Source: Silene latifolia (taxonomy: Eukaryota > Streptophyta > Magnoliopsida > Caryophyllales > Caryophyllaceae). Taken from it: a stretch of DNA of 64,000 nt. Shown here in pieces: positions 22,742 to 33,923 of the stretch. Numbering within the stretch: the stretch's first letter is position 1; each line of letters opens with the position of its first letter. The translations under genes were made by a program, and so were the position numbers. The notes beneath the pieces were generated by a model. It searched no databases. It was not told where the DNA came from and saw nothing but the letters and a program-made list of their open reading frames with translations. The DNA is taken from the NCBI RefSeq assembly GCF_048544455.1, contig NC_133531.1, positions 65,076,099 through 65,140,098 on the forward strand, in the 5' to 3' direction.

Positions 22742-24500
22742 TGATCGGAGCCATTTGGTGTTCACAATTAAGCATATGTGGTCGTTGGTCAATGGTCGAT
22801 ACAAAACACAATTTATACTCCACGAGCAACTCTACAATTAGTAAAGAGGCAAGTAAAGGTCGGATCCCAAGGGACGGGTATTGAAATGAGAGTTCTATTG
22901 TAACTAGTGGTGTCTAGGGGTGTCACAAATTTGGTTGATGTAGAAGGTTACTAAACTAAAATAACAATGAAAATAAACTAGCAAGATGAATAAAATAAGG
23001 GGTGTAAACAATTGATTAAAAACACTAGGGTGTCATGGGTTCATAGGGGATTCATGGGATATGATCATACAAACATGTTCTCAAATTATAAGCAAGCAAT
23101 TATTGTTGTGATGGATTGAGTTGGGGTATATCTTACAATCCTAGGAAAGTTTGGGTCCCGGAGCCGAATCGATTAGATTGTACAACACCTACAAGTCGAC
23201 TTAATCTTTCCTACTCAACACATGCATGGTCTAACAAGACTCGAGTTGGGTTATGTCTTACAAGTCAAGTTGAAAGGATAGAAGATGATAGTAAATGCAA
23301 GGATTCATAGGCTTAGCATTTCATCAAATATAACATGTGCATGTATTAAGATCAAAACAAGCAAGCAAATAAGATATGAAAGCATATTAATTTAAGCATG
23401 AATCATTCCCCAAGTTGGTTTCCCCTAATCACCCATTAAACCCTAGCTAAGAGACTACTCACTCATTATCATATTGATCATGCTAGAAAGGTTGTCAATC
23501 ATACTAACATAATGAAACATGATGAATAAATGAAAGTAATTAGCAATAATTAAAAAGGGATTAAGAGATTATACCTACTAATGATTCCAATAATAAAGAT
23601 GCAAAGAATAATAGAAGAACTTGATGATTGATGGAAGGTTGTCAATCTCCCAATAAACCCAATAATCTTCTAATTACCCAAAATAAATGAAGAACAAGAG
23701 AGATTGAAGAACTAAAACTTGGATTAAAACTTGATTAATACTTGATTACAATATTGAAGAGAGATTTGATTGATATTAACTACACTAATTATTGATAAGA
23801 AGAACATGCTCCTCTAATTAGACTAATGGGGTATTTATAGTGAAAATTAGGGAGGATGCATTAGGGTTAACTAAGGGCTAAACTAGTAATTACACTTTTT
23901 AAGTTGAGCAAGGAGACTCCGGTATTGTCCGAGAGAAGGGCTTCTCTTATCGTGGCTTGAAGAACGAAAAACGTCTTTGTCATCGAAATCCGTGCGGATG
24001 GGAGTCGGGACGGCCGGATCTGGGCTGGAGAATCCGAGCGGATTCTTGGTCAAGACGCTCGGATTGGCGAGGTGGAATCCGAGCGGATTCCTTTGAGGGA
24101 CGCTCGGATTGGCGAGGGCGGACGGACGGATTGTGTACAATCCGTTCGGATTGTCTGGCAGCAGCTTTTCTTCTTCTTTTCTTCCCTTTTCTTCATGAAT
24201 TCCTTGGGGATTTCCTTGGGGACTCAAGGATCCTTTTCTCAACAATGTCCTTCTACTATAATATGTACAAAGGCCTTCTAGTCTTGTCTCTCCTTGATGC
24301 TTGGTCATTGAATACGATCAATTTAGCCTCGTTTTGCCATGAAAATGCAAGATTCTTACTCCTTTCCTACCAAGGGATCAAAATCTCAAAGAATATGCAA
24401 AACAAAGAACTAAAGATAAGAAATGACCCAAATAGGCACTAAAAAGCATGGAAACAATGGTAATTCGGGGGCTAAATATGCGCCAATTATGGTCGCATCA
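22742..24500 (-). repeat. 5' LTR of element B
   Basis: 1759 bases, tgatcgg...gcatca. TATA box at 23831-23840 (minus), array at 23990-24155. Compared with the left LTR the clearest difference is a replaced patch near 23968-23985 (15697-15712 in the left copy). Confidence 0.94.
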
Positions 24501-24505
24501 AGAAT

Positions 24506-24830
24506 AAATGATACCTGCATCCAGCAGCTTCATTACCTCCAGCTCTATCCTGTGCATACAAATATCGGGACTAATCCCCGTGATATCGTCCAGTGAATAG
24601 CCCATTGCTTTCCTGTTTTTCTTAAGTACAGCTAACAAAGAGGTTAGCTGATCATCACTAAGCTTGGCACTAACGATGACAGGATATTGCTCTGTATCGT
24701 CTAGGAAGGCATATTTAAGATGAGATGGGAGAGGCTTACGTTCCGGTACCTTTACCTCAATGGAGAAAAGTGTGATAATCATTTGTTCCACCTGCTCTCC
24801 CTCATGCTCATCTAAATCATCAACAAGCAA
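24506..24830 (-). pseudogene. RT N-terminal part of element E
   Basis: Minus-strand frame leading from the protease-RT linker into the start of RT: ERKPLPSHLKYAFL, YPVIVSAKL, LLAVLKKNRKAMGYSLDDI, GISPDICMHRI and MKLLDAGIIY. It is cut by element B after the last of these; the continuation is at 14468. It lies in a different frame from the protease upstream, so a frameshift stands near 24831-24859. These blocks are those seen between protease and RT in Athila pol. Confidence 0.86.
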
Positions 24831-24858
24831 ATCACGTCAGCGTCATTGTCCTCTCGGG

Positions 24859-25701
24859 CTATCGCACACTCATCAAAAGCATGAGAGCTTCCGGTGGCTC
24901 CTTCATAAAAGAACCCGACCAGAAGTCATAAATAGACTCATCAATGATATCGACCGAATAACAAGTGTCCTCTATCATTGGGTGGGCTAAAAATCTTGGG
25001 CAAACCGAATGTGATAGCGTCATCCCCTCGCAAGAGTCGACGCCCTTATCGACATCAATATGTGACCCATTTGTACAAAGGAACAGTCTTCCTAAGATAA
25101 TTTGGGTCCGGGTGTCCTCAGCTATATCCAAAACAATGAAATCTACTGGGATGTAAAGCTTGCCTATTTTCACAGGCACATCCTCCATGACACCTAAGGG
25201 TCTCCTAACAGATCTATCAGCCATCTGTAGGGTAATGTTAGTCACCTTGAAATGACTCATCCTCAATTTCTTGCAGACAGGAAGGGGCATGACACTGACA
25301 CTGGCACCTAAATCGCAAAGGGCCTTATCAATCACCATGTTACCTATGACACAGGTAATAGAAAAGCTGCCCGGGTCTTTCATTTTTGGAGGGGCCTTAT
25401 TCAACAGCAGGTTACTAGACTCTTCCATAAATGAAATCGTCTCAAATTCACTCAAATTTCTCTTACGCGTCACAATATCTTTCATAAACTTAGCGTAAGT
25501 GGGTACCTGAGTAACAAGTTCAGAAAAAGGGACAGTTACCTGAAGGTTCTTCACGATGTCCACAAACTTACCGTACTGTTGCTCGATCCTTGCGTCCTTC
25601 AGACGATTTGGGAAGGGTACCCTGGTGGCGATGAGCGGTCCCGCAACCTTTCCTTTACCCTTATCAATGCATGACGTCTCCACAGCAGGGGAAGATGACA
25701 T
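24859..25701 (-). pseudogene. Aspartic protease region of element E
   Basis: Open stretch encoding ARIEQQYGKFVDIVKNLQ, FSELVTQVPTYAKFMKDIV, then the protease: DLGASVSVMPLPVCKKL (catalytic Asp), ITLQMADRSVRRPLG, VDFIVLDIAED and IILGRLFLCT. It is roughly half identical by eye to the family I protease, so the two families are relatives but separate. It is open from the methionine at 25701, but upstream sequence is also gag-derived, so the real product was a gag-protease-pol polyprotein. It ends in a frameshift before RT. Confidence 0.84.
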
Positions 25702-26451
25702 GGTGGCGGTATTAGATACTGAATTAGGATTTCCGCCATTTAATGCACTGGATCGAGTACTTTGATCGCTCGATCGACCATGTTCTTCACTCGATCGAGT
25801 GATTTCTTCAGCTGAGTTCCTCGATCGAGTAGTACTATCGCTCGATCGACCAACTTGGAATTCTGCGCTTCTCGATCGACTGCCATTGTCACTCGATCGA
25901 GTGACTGGATGATTAGAACCGCTCGATCAAGTAGATGAGTTGCTCGATCGAGTGGTTACTGCACACGCAGCAAGTATTTCCAGCAAAAACTCGTCTAGAT
26001 CATCATCTGAGTCACCATTAGCTGCCAAAACCTCGTCTTCTTCATGAGGAGGGTCATTTTGAAAGTTCATTGCACTGACTGGATCGCAAATTGGAAGAAA
26101 CTTGGCTTGATCCATCGCGTGTGTCAACTGCGCGACTTGTTCTTTCAATTCTGATATAACAGTTTTAGATTTCTGTGACATACTCATCATAAAGGATTTC
26201 AACTCGGCAATTTCTTCTCTTGCAGTGGGAGAGACCGGTTGTGGTACTGGCGTAGAAGGGGCAGAGACGCTCTTTATCTCTTCATAAAGCTGAGAAAAAG
26301 GAACCCCTTGCTTGTACTTCTTGTAAGCAAGAGCACGCTCTATACTTGCTACACATTCGTAAAGGTCATGTCCTTCCTCGCCACATCTACCACATGGCTC
26401 TGTATGCTCTGTAATCGTAGGCATATTGTCAACCAACTTTCGAAGCAACAT
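25702..26451 (-). pseudogene. C-terminal gag remnant of element E with coded palindrome array
   Basis: Starts near the primer site with MLLRKLVDNMP and carries one CCHC knuckle (CGRCGEEGHDLYEC), a predicted coiled segment (EEIAELKSFMMSMSQKS, SELKEQVAQLTHAM) and an acidic DSDDDLDEFL stretch. The palindrome array follows at 25745-25960, read as Arg/Ser/Thr-rich protein. A stop replaces Arg near 25926, where one palindrome carries CGA to TGA, a CpG deamination change. No capsid domain lies upstream, so E cannot build a particle on its own. Confidence 0.8.
25745..25960. repeat. Internal palindrome array in gag linker (element E)
   Basis: About nine CTCGATCGA(G/C) copies spaced 20-28 bases within coding sequence. 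The counterpart in D is at 36550-36740. Confidence 0.88.
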
Positions 26452-26550
26452 CTAATCTGCAAAACTGATCAAAACTTTGCAGAAAATGAGATCAGCCTCC
26501 AGGAATAAATTTCTTGAGACAAAAGACAAACTTAATTAAAGCAACAAAAT

Positions 26551-26575
26551 TGCGCCACCTCCAACAACTGGCGCC
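26551..26575 (-). other. Candidate primer binding site of element E
   Basis: The minus strand after the LTR reads TGGCGCCAGTTGTTGGAGG. The first seven bases match the tRNA-Asp type site of the other elements and the rest does not. Either a different tRNA primes E or the site has decayed. It lies where a PBS should be, six bases from the LTR. Confidence 0.45.
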
Positions 26576-26581
26576 AAAATT

Positions 26582-27968
26582 TGACACGTCCTGTCGCGCA
26601 CTGTCAAAAATAACCAACTGGCTCTAACTAATATAGCTAGGGAAGTCAGGTCGAATCCACAGAGAGGTAGGAAACTGTCTGCTAAAACTAGGTTCGCCAA
26701 GGTAACCAATTTGGGGGTTTATAAAATGTGATTTCTAAACTAAGAGAATAAGGAAAAGAGAAATAAAAGGAAGGAGTTTAACAGATAAAAGAGAATAGCT
26801 AAGACAAACGGTTCACCATAATCATCTGGTCGAGTAATCTAGGTCCCAGGTCAATGCAGTACGGTCTAAGGGGTAGCGAACGTCACCTTTCGGTCCTTAA
26901 TTCACCCTAAAGTGTAAACAGTTTAACTTTCTCCCTCGCTGCAATACTCTATTGTTCGCTACTAGTCTGCCTCTTCCAACCTTTCGGTCCAGGTCAAGGT
27001 CCACTAAGAATAAGGGTCTAACCGCATCGACTCGATTAGGCAATTACAATTAATTGTAGCATTTAAACAACAAAGACGATACCGGCATTAACCTAGTAGA
27101 TCGATTACCCTCCCTTCATGTTATGGATCCCCTATAGTCTTAGCATAGGAAATTAGCTACTCATAATCGTCGGATTAACAATTACAAAAACCAAATAATT
27201 TAAACTAAGCATGATAAATAAACTATTAAGAGACTGATTGAACAATTATAAAGTAAAGAGAGAAAAGGATTTAAAAGCAGTAAATACGATTAAGAAATAA
27301 ACTCGATTGATAATACCGAATCCGAGTAACAAATGTAGAGAATAGAAATCCAAAGAACAGTGACCGAAGTAGCAGTCGAAAATATACGTAGTGAAGAGAT
27401 GGGAGTAACGTGATGTTCCCCTCAGTCTTATACTAGAAAATCGTCTTAAACCTAATCTATGGACTAATTACAAAAGCCCATAAAAGATTAGGTGGAAATA
27501 AACTAGAAGCACACGAAATCCTCTCGATCGAGCAGAAAGATTACTCGATCGAACACAAATCACTCGATCGAGTTAGAACAACCTCTCGATCGAGCACTGC
27601 TTGCAGAACTCCCTTGATCGACTCCTTAAACTGGTCGATCGACCAATCTTGAGTGTGTAAAGCATTCGATCGAGCAGCAAACCACTCGATCGAGCTATAT
27701 AAGCATGTTAGGACTTTGAAATGCTTTCCAAACTCAGCTCACGCGTCTTCCAATTGTTAGATTTCCAAGCTCCAGCTCCTTCTTTCCATGAATGCGTGCA
27801 ATTGGGACAGTTAAGGCTCGATTTAGCTCCTCTTTGGTCAATTCCTGCAAATTACAATAAACGGACCAAAGTAAAATATTCGGGGGCATTTGTAGCCAGA
27901 TGCTACATAAAAAGCACAGAAATGCGTGTAAAAATGAGGTGAAAACCTTATATAAAAGACACGCATCA
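26582..27968 (-). repeat. 5' LTR of element E
   Basis: 1387 bases, partner of 8520-9908. TATA-like box at 27425-27435 (minus), palindrome array at 27515-27700. Followed by TSD gcagc. Confidence 0.93.
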
Positions 27969-27973
27969 GCAGC

Positions 27974-29534
27974 CATCACACTTGGCATCAAGAGGCTGAG
28001 GGTCCACGGCGATTCCTCGCTCATCATCAATCAGGTGTCCGGATCATGGAAAATCCGATCTGACAGCTTAGCTCCCTACCGAGCAAAGATTAATCAAGAG
28101 GCCGAATTTTTCGACCAAATCGACTACTTCCACTTGCCGCGAGAGGGAAATCAATTTGCTAATGCCCTGGCAAAACTTGCCGCTCTCGTCAACATACCTG
28201 ACGATATGACGTCAATGCCCCTATGTGTCGAGAGAAGGAGCGAGCCAGCTCACATTTATGCCATTATCAACGACGAGGAAAGCCATGATGAACCTTGGTA
28301 CCAAGCCATCCTCAATTACAAAACCAAAAATGAATTACCTCCCAACTCTGATCAAAGAAGACAAAGAGCCATCCGTTTACTTGCATCACAATTCGTGATA
28401 AACCAAAATCAACTATATAAAAGAACACCCCAAGGAATTCTCCTCCTTTGCGTCGACCATCACAAAGCCAAAAAAGTCATGGGAGAGGTTCACGACGGAG
28501 AATGTGGCCCTCACATGAGTGCAATGATGCTTACTCGGAAAATCATGCGGCTAGGTTACCACTGGACCACCATGGAGGCCGATTGCCGTAACTACGTCAA
28601 ACATTGCCACAATTGCCAAATCTTCGCCCACATACCACCATCCCTTTTATACACCATGACATCACCCTGGCCTTTCTCAACCTGGGGCATCGACATCATC
28701 GGGAAAGTCAACCCGGTAGGCACCAAGGGGCATTGCTTCGTCCTCGTCGCCATCGAATACTTCACCAAATGGGTAGAAGCACGGTCATATGCAGTCTTGA
28801 CCGCCAAAAAAGTGGCCAAGTTCATTCAAAACAACATCATCTGCCGATATGGGGTACCCCACGAAATCATCAGCGATCAAGGCTCTCACTTCCGGGCGGA
28901 AACTCAAGCTTTGCTGGACAAATACAAAATCAAGCGACATCGATCATCCCCCTACCGTCCCCAAACCAATGGAGCGGTGGAGGCAGCGAACAAAACTCTT
29001 GTCACCATTATCAAGAAAATGCAAGACAACTACCGCGATTGGCCGAGCAAACTCCCATTCGCACTCTGGGGATACCGAACCTCCATCCGAACATCGACAG
29101 GCGCCACACCCTTCTACCTAGCATACGGTATGGAGGCGGTTCAACCGGTAGAGTTAGAGGTCCCTTCTCTACGCATCCTACTGGAGAGTCAAGTCCCCGA
29201 GGCGGAATGGACCCGACGAAGGTACGAGGAACTCACTCTTCTAGACGAACGGCGACTCAACGCCCTGCACAACGTCCAGCTATACCAACGACGTATACAA
29301 CGGGCATTCAACAAGAAGGTTAAACCCAGAAACATCCAGGAGGGCGACTTGGTCCTCAAGTCGGTTCGAGCACCGTTACTCGTCGATCCGAGGGGGAAAT
29401 TCAAACCCAACTGGGCCGGGCCATACCTGGTCAAGAAAATACTTTCGAGGGGCGCAGTGAGACTGAGTGACCTAGATGGGGAGGACTTTACAAACCCGAC
29501 CAACCTAGACCAACTCAAGAAGTACTACCGTTAA
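27974..29534 (+). pseudogene. Element F pol piece 2: end of additional RNase H and full integrase
   Basis: Continues the RNase H cut at 8519: ITLGIKRLRVHGDSSLIINQ in segments (third catalytic Asp in HGDSSLI), then PREGNQFANALAKLA. Integrase follows: zinc-binding H-H-C-C (VHDGECGPH, CRNYVKHCHNC), core with GIDIIG (Asp), EIISDQGSHF (Asp) and NGAVEAANKT (Glu), then YRTSIRTSTGATPFYLAYGMEAV and a C-terminal chromodomain-free tail ending LDQLKKYYR and a stop. No stop or frameshift within this piece, so F was intact here when interrupted. It is a pseudogene only because the gene is split by A and E. Confidence 0.88.
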
Positions 29535-30059
29535 ACCATAGCAACCAACGACCTAAGCCTAGTCTTGCAACTAGCAACGACCTCAACCCTTTGCAAGTCC
29601 AGTTCCTTAACGTGTTCTGATTTGAAATTGCATGTTTTATCGAGTCTAAGTTGCGGCACCTTGCCCGTTTCAAATGTCCTTTGATCTGTCAAAGGTAACA
29701 TCCATTTGCACTAAAAAAAAAACCTCCTGAACTACGAGCATTGTTTGATTTCACCTCTTCAGGTGAATACGTAGGCAGTCCCTCTTACGCCTGAGGGATA
29801 CAACCACAAAACCCAATTAAAATTTACAAAATATTTCGAACTACGATCATGGTTTGATTTCACCTCTCCAGGTGATTACGTAGGCAGTCCTTTCTTACAC
29901 AAGAAGGATACAACCATCCCCACAATCAAAGACGAAAACCCCTGCCTACAAAAAAAACATCCCAAAAAAGAGAAAGGGAAAACCATTCCCATTCCCACAA
30001 AAATACAAAAAATAAGCCTTTCTCCCTTCCTACAAATTACCACTTTTCCAAGTGCAAAT
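29535..30059 (+). other. 3' untranslated region of element F with structured tandem repeats
   Basis: No gene. A perfect hairpin CCTTTGA-TCTG-TCAAAGG lies at 29678-29695. Two tandem units (29728-29806 and 29837-29916) share the core TACGTAGGCAGTCC, each with a CACCT/AGGTG hairpin before the core and a second stem after it. CGTAGGCAG-type repeats after pol are known from Tat/Ogre elements. Element G is inserted at 30060. Confidence 0.75.
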
Positions 30060-30669
30060 TGTTGGAGTTAGTGTCCATCACAATAGTGCGTTAACATAAT
30101 AAATCTCATTAATGGAATATCATCAGATATTTAATTATTTGATCCTCGTCAGTTGATTAACGTAAATCGATAACGGTTGGCTGACTAGAGTTTGACGTTA
30201 TTGTCGTGAGACGGCGGTGATCAACTGACCCCTTTCAATCCCACCTAAAGGAACGAACCCCTTGATTTGTAGACTAAAAAGTTAGTCGATTATTTTTAGA
30301 GAGATTTCGAGTTGTGAACTCGAGGAGCGGCAGTAATTATTTAATTATGCGATAATTGAATAATAAGTTTTGGGAGACGGGTTTTAGTTAATTAACTGTT
30401 AATTTACTAAAATTGTACTATTTGATTAATGTGATTAATATTAGTACGTAAATAATATGTGTAGTGGTACACGTATATTTACGGAGTGAATTGGACGAAT
30501 TAATTATGGAAGTATTTAAACATGATACGATGTTTAAAATAAAAATTACACGGATTTGTGCGACAAATATAAGAACCAACATGGCCCCTTAAATGGTCAA
30601 GTGGACCGTGTAAAATAAGAGTAGTGGATGATTACTCACATAATCATGTCACCTTATTTTGTATACTAC
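30060..30669 (+). repeat. Left LTR of element G, first part
   Basis: Starts TGTTGGAGTTAGTG and matches 56073-56720. Interrupted by C after TSD actac (30665-30669). Continues at 48110. Confidence 0.9.
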
Positions 30670-32420
30670 TGATGCGATCCCGCTAAGTGTTCACAAATTA
30701 AGATGTGGTCGTTGGTCACGGTCGAATCAAAACACAATTTATAGCTTAACAAGCAACTCTACAATTAGTAAAGAGGCAAGTAAAGGTCGGATCCCAAGGG
30801 ACGGGAGTTGAAATGAGATTTCTATTGTAACTAGTGGTGTCTAAGGGGTGTCACAAATTGGGTTGATGTAGAAGGTTACTAAACTAGAATAACAATGGAA
30901 ATAAACAAGCAAGATGAATTAAAGGGGTGTAAACAATTGATTAAAGGCACTAGGGTGTCATGGGATCATAGGGGAATCATGGGATATGATCATACAAACA
31001 TGTTCTCAAATTATAAGCAAGCAATTATTGTTGTGATGGATTGAGTTGGGTTATATCTTACAATCCTAGGAAAGTTTGGGTCCCGGAGCCGAATCGATTA
31101 GATTGTACAACACCTACAAGTCGACTTAATCTTCCCTACTCAACAACATGCATGGTCTAATGAGACTCGATTTGGGTTATGTCTTACAAGTCTCATTGAA
31201 AAGATAGGAGATGATAATAAATGCAAGGATTCATAGGCTTAGCATTTCATCAAATATAACATGTGCATGAGTTGAGATCAAAACAAGCAAGCAAATAAAA
31301 CATGAAAGCATATTAATTTAAGCATGAATCATTCCCCATGTTGGTTTCCCCCTAATCACCCATTAACCCTAGCTAAGAGACTACTCACTCATTATCATGT
31401 TGATCATGCTAGCAAGGTTGTCAATCATACCAACAATATGAAACATGATGAATAAATGAAAGTAATTAACAATAATTAAAAAGGGATTAAGAGATTATAC
31501 CTACTAATGATTCCAATAATAAAGCAAGAATAATAGAAGTACTTGAATGCTAGATTGAGAGGTTGTCAATCTCCCAATAATAACCCAAATAATCTTCAAT
31601 TACCCAAAATAAAGGATGAACAAAAGAGAGATTAAGGAACTAAAACTTGGATTAAAACTTGATTAATACTTGATTACAATATTGAAGAGAGATTTGATTG
31701 ATATTAACTACACTAATTATTGATAAGAAGAACATGCTCCTCTAATTAGCCTAATGGGGTATTTATAGTGAAAATTAGGGAGGATGCATTAGGGTTAACT
31801 AAGGGCTAAACTAGTAATTACACTTTTTAAGTTGAGCAAGGAGGACCCGGTATTTTTCGAGAGAAGGGCTTCTCTTTTCGTAGCTTGAAGAAGACAATTC
31901 GTCTTTGTGAAGAAATCCGGGCGGAATAAGGTCGGGACGGACGGATTTGGGCGGTGGAATCCGAGCGGATTACGAGGAATCCGGACGGATTGTTGAGGAG
32001 AATCCGGCGGATTGGGCATGGGACGCTTAGATTGTGCAAGGGCGGACGGGCGGATTGTTGACAATCCGCTCGGATTGTCAAAGATAGTAACTTCTTCTTT
32101 TCTTCCCTTTTCTTCATAAATTCTTTGGGGATTTCCTTGGGGACTCAAGGATCTTTCCTCAACATTGCTCTTCTACTATGATATGTACAAAGGCCTTCTA
32201 ATCTTGTCTCTCCTTGATGCTTGGTCATTGAATTCGATCAATTTAGTCTCGTTTTGCCATGAAAATGCAAGATTCTTACTCCTTTCCTACCAAGGGATCC
32301 AAATCTCAAAGAATATGCAAAACAAAGAACTAAAGATAAGAAATGACCCAAATAAGCACTAAAAAGCATGGAAACAAGGCTAATTCGGGGGCTAAATATG
32401 CGCCAATTATGGTCACATCA
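30670..32420 (-). repeat. 3' LTR of element C
   Basis: 1751 bases, partner of 46348-48104. TATA box on the minus strand at 31759-31768. The motif array is at 31914-32085. Confidence 0.94.
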
Positions 32421-32459
32421 AATATCCCCAAACCGAACCTTTGCTCGTCCCGAGTAAAG
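32421..32459 (-). other. Polypurine tract and adjacent stem-loop of element C
   Basis: GGTTTGGGGATATT on the minus strand (plus 32421-32434). The stem CTTTGCTCG/CGAGTAAAG at 32439-32447 and 32451-32459 is identical to that of B. Confidence 0.7.
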
Positions 32460-32533
32460 AGGTGACAAATACTAGGACCAATACTAACCTATCCTAATAA
32501 TATAGCCGATATGAGACAATTAGCGGGTCTCAC

Positions 32534-33884
32534 TGATGCGGTCGTTTCTACACCAAAAATAAAATACCTAGATTACTGCTAACAGAAGTCAGCGGCAAGT
32601 AGGGTCGATCTCCACAGGGAGGCTAAGTTGCTATCTATCTGTTTAATTCGGTCTGTCAAAGTGTCACAGGGGGTTTTGAATTGATTCAACTAAACTAGAA
32701 ATTAAAGCAAAGGAAAAGAATTAACAGTAAAAGAAAGAAGTATGCTAAGAGTCGGTCCACCGTGGCAGCTATCAGATCTATTATATCAGGAATATTAAGG
32801 CGATTAGACTATTGATAAGAAGAGCTATGGTCGTCACCTTTCGGTCCTTAAACCGCCCTAGAGTGTAAAACGACTTAACTTTCGCCCTCACTGCAATACC
32901 CTATTGTAATTAAGCAAGCCTTCCCTTCCAATCTTTCGATCTAGGTCGGGGTTAACTAGGTTTATGGTCTCCTGCATGCATTCATTCGACCGGATAACAG
33001 TTAAATTGCCTAATACAATTCTTATCGCAAATCTAACCTATTTAATACAGTTAAAGCATCGCTACCACGGCTTCCCTAATCCTAACATACTAAGGGGAAA
33101 TTAGCTACTCATGGGAATGGGGGAAACGAGAATTAAATCAATAATAATAATAAACATTAAAAGGAAGAGAAAAGGGAAGAAGAATTACTGAAATTAATCC
33201 GGAATTAAAAGAACAGTAGCAAAAGTAACTAGAGAGGTGAAGAGAGGGAAGAGTAACGTGATCCCTGCCTCCGGATTAATGGATTACTCGGTGATTAACT
33301 AATGACGTCCTAACTCCTATTTATAAGAAAATAGGAGTAGGATTAAACCTAATGACGGAATTGAACTAAAAAGCCCAACCCGTCAGCGAAGCCACTCGAT
33401 CGAGTAAAGAAATCACTCGATCGAGTGAACTTGACTCAAAAACCTGCTCGATCGACTAAGGAAGTCCTCGATCGAGTAAACGCATAAGAAGAACTGGTCG
33501 ATCGAGTAATCTAACCCCTCGATCGACTTATTATACCACCTAAAACCACTCGATCGACCAAGAATGTCTTTGATCGAGTGATAATTGACCTCAGCAGCTT
33601 GTATTTCTCGTTAATTTGCCTTTGACTTGTCCTTTTAGCGCCCAAAACGTCTTCACGCATCCCAAGACAGCAATATTTCCCGCTCCAAATCTACTCTTTC
33701 TCCAAATGCATGCAAAATGGACGGTAAATGACTTGATTTCACCACTTTTGGGTCCATACCTGCAAATAAGACATAATATCCCAAAGTAGCATATTCGGGG
33801 CATCTCGTAGCATAAAACTACGATAAAAGCATAGAAATACGTGCATAAAATAGGCTAAAAAGACTATATAAAATGCACGTATCA
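32534..33884 (-). repeat. 3' LTR of element D
   Basis: 1351 bases. Palindrome array at 33390-33585. On the minus strand TTATAAATAG lies inside a perfect nine-pair inverted repeat (CTCCTATTT/AAATAGGAG, plus 33314-33337). Confidence 0.93.
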
Positions 33885-33923
33885 AAACTCCCCAAACCAA
33901 ACCTTTACTCGTCCCCGAGTAAA
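33885..33923 (-). other. Polypurine tract and adjacent stem-loop of element D
   Basis: GGTTTGGGGAGTTT on the minus strand (plus 33885-33898). TTTACTCG (33904-33911) pairs perfectly with CGAGTAAA (33916-33923). Confidence 0.72.

Larger units (their letters stand above)
14469..24500 (-). mobile_element. Element B: family I non-autonomous element, complete with both LTRs
   Basis: 10,032 bases with LTRs 14469-16224 and 22742-24500 (tgatcgg...cgcatca) and TSD agaat at 14464-14468 and 24501-24505. It sits inside the RT of element E; E's reading continues on both sides. Contents on the minus strand: primer site, intact gag-protease (22602-19768), motif array, ORF1 truncated at its N-terminus, conserved 3' noncoding region, PPT. 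There is no polymerase. The two LTRs look almost identical apart from one short patch, so insertion is recent. Confidence 0.95.
8520..27968 (-). mobile_element. Element E: family II Athila-like element with decayed pol, split by B
   Basis: Bounded by LTRs 8520-9908 and 26582-27968 (tgacacg...cgcatca) with TSD gcagc on both sides. Without B its length is about 9.4 kb. Minus-strand order: LTR, a non-standard primer site, the C-terminal part of gag, protease, RT, RNase H, integrase, noncoding 3' region with palindrome array, PPT, LTR. The capsid-coding part of gag is missing: only about 130 bases separate the primer site from a zinc-knuckle-containing gag remnant. The LTRs differ at about 20 positions by eye, yet pol contains several frameshifts and stops. 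Confidence 0.92.

Noticed and set aside
25745-25960. CRISPR-like array of short palindromic repeats
   Set aside because: Repeats are 8-12 bases with uneven spacing, inside a plant retrotransposon and repeated in LTRs. There is no cas context.
27900-27973. N-terminal extension of the F integrase frame
   Set aside because: These codons come from the E LTR; F begins only at the TSD.
28604-29323. Long plus-strand frame overlapping F integrase
   Set aside because: Alternative frame of a well-supported integrase. Its protein is low complexity, with no domain.
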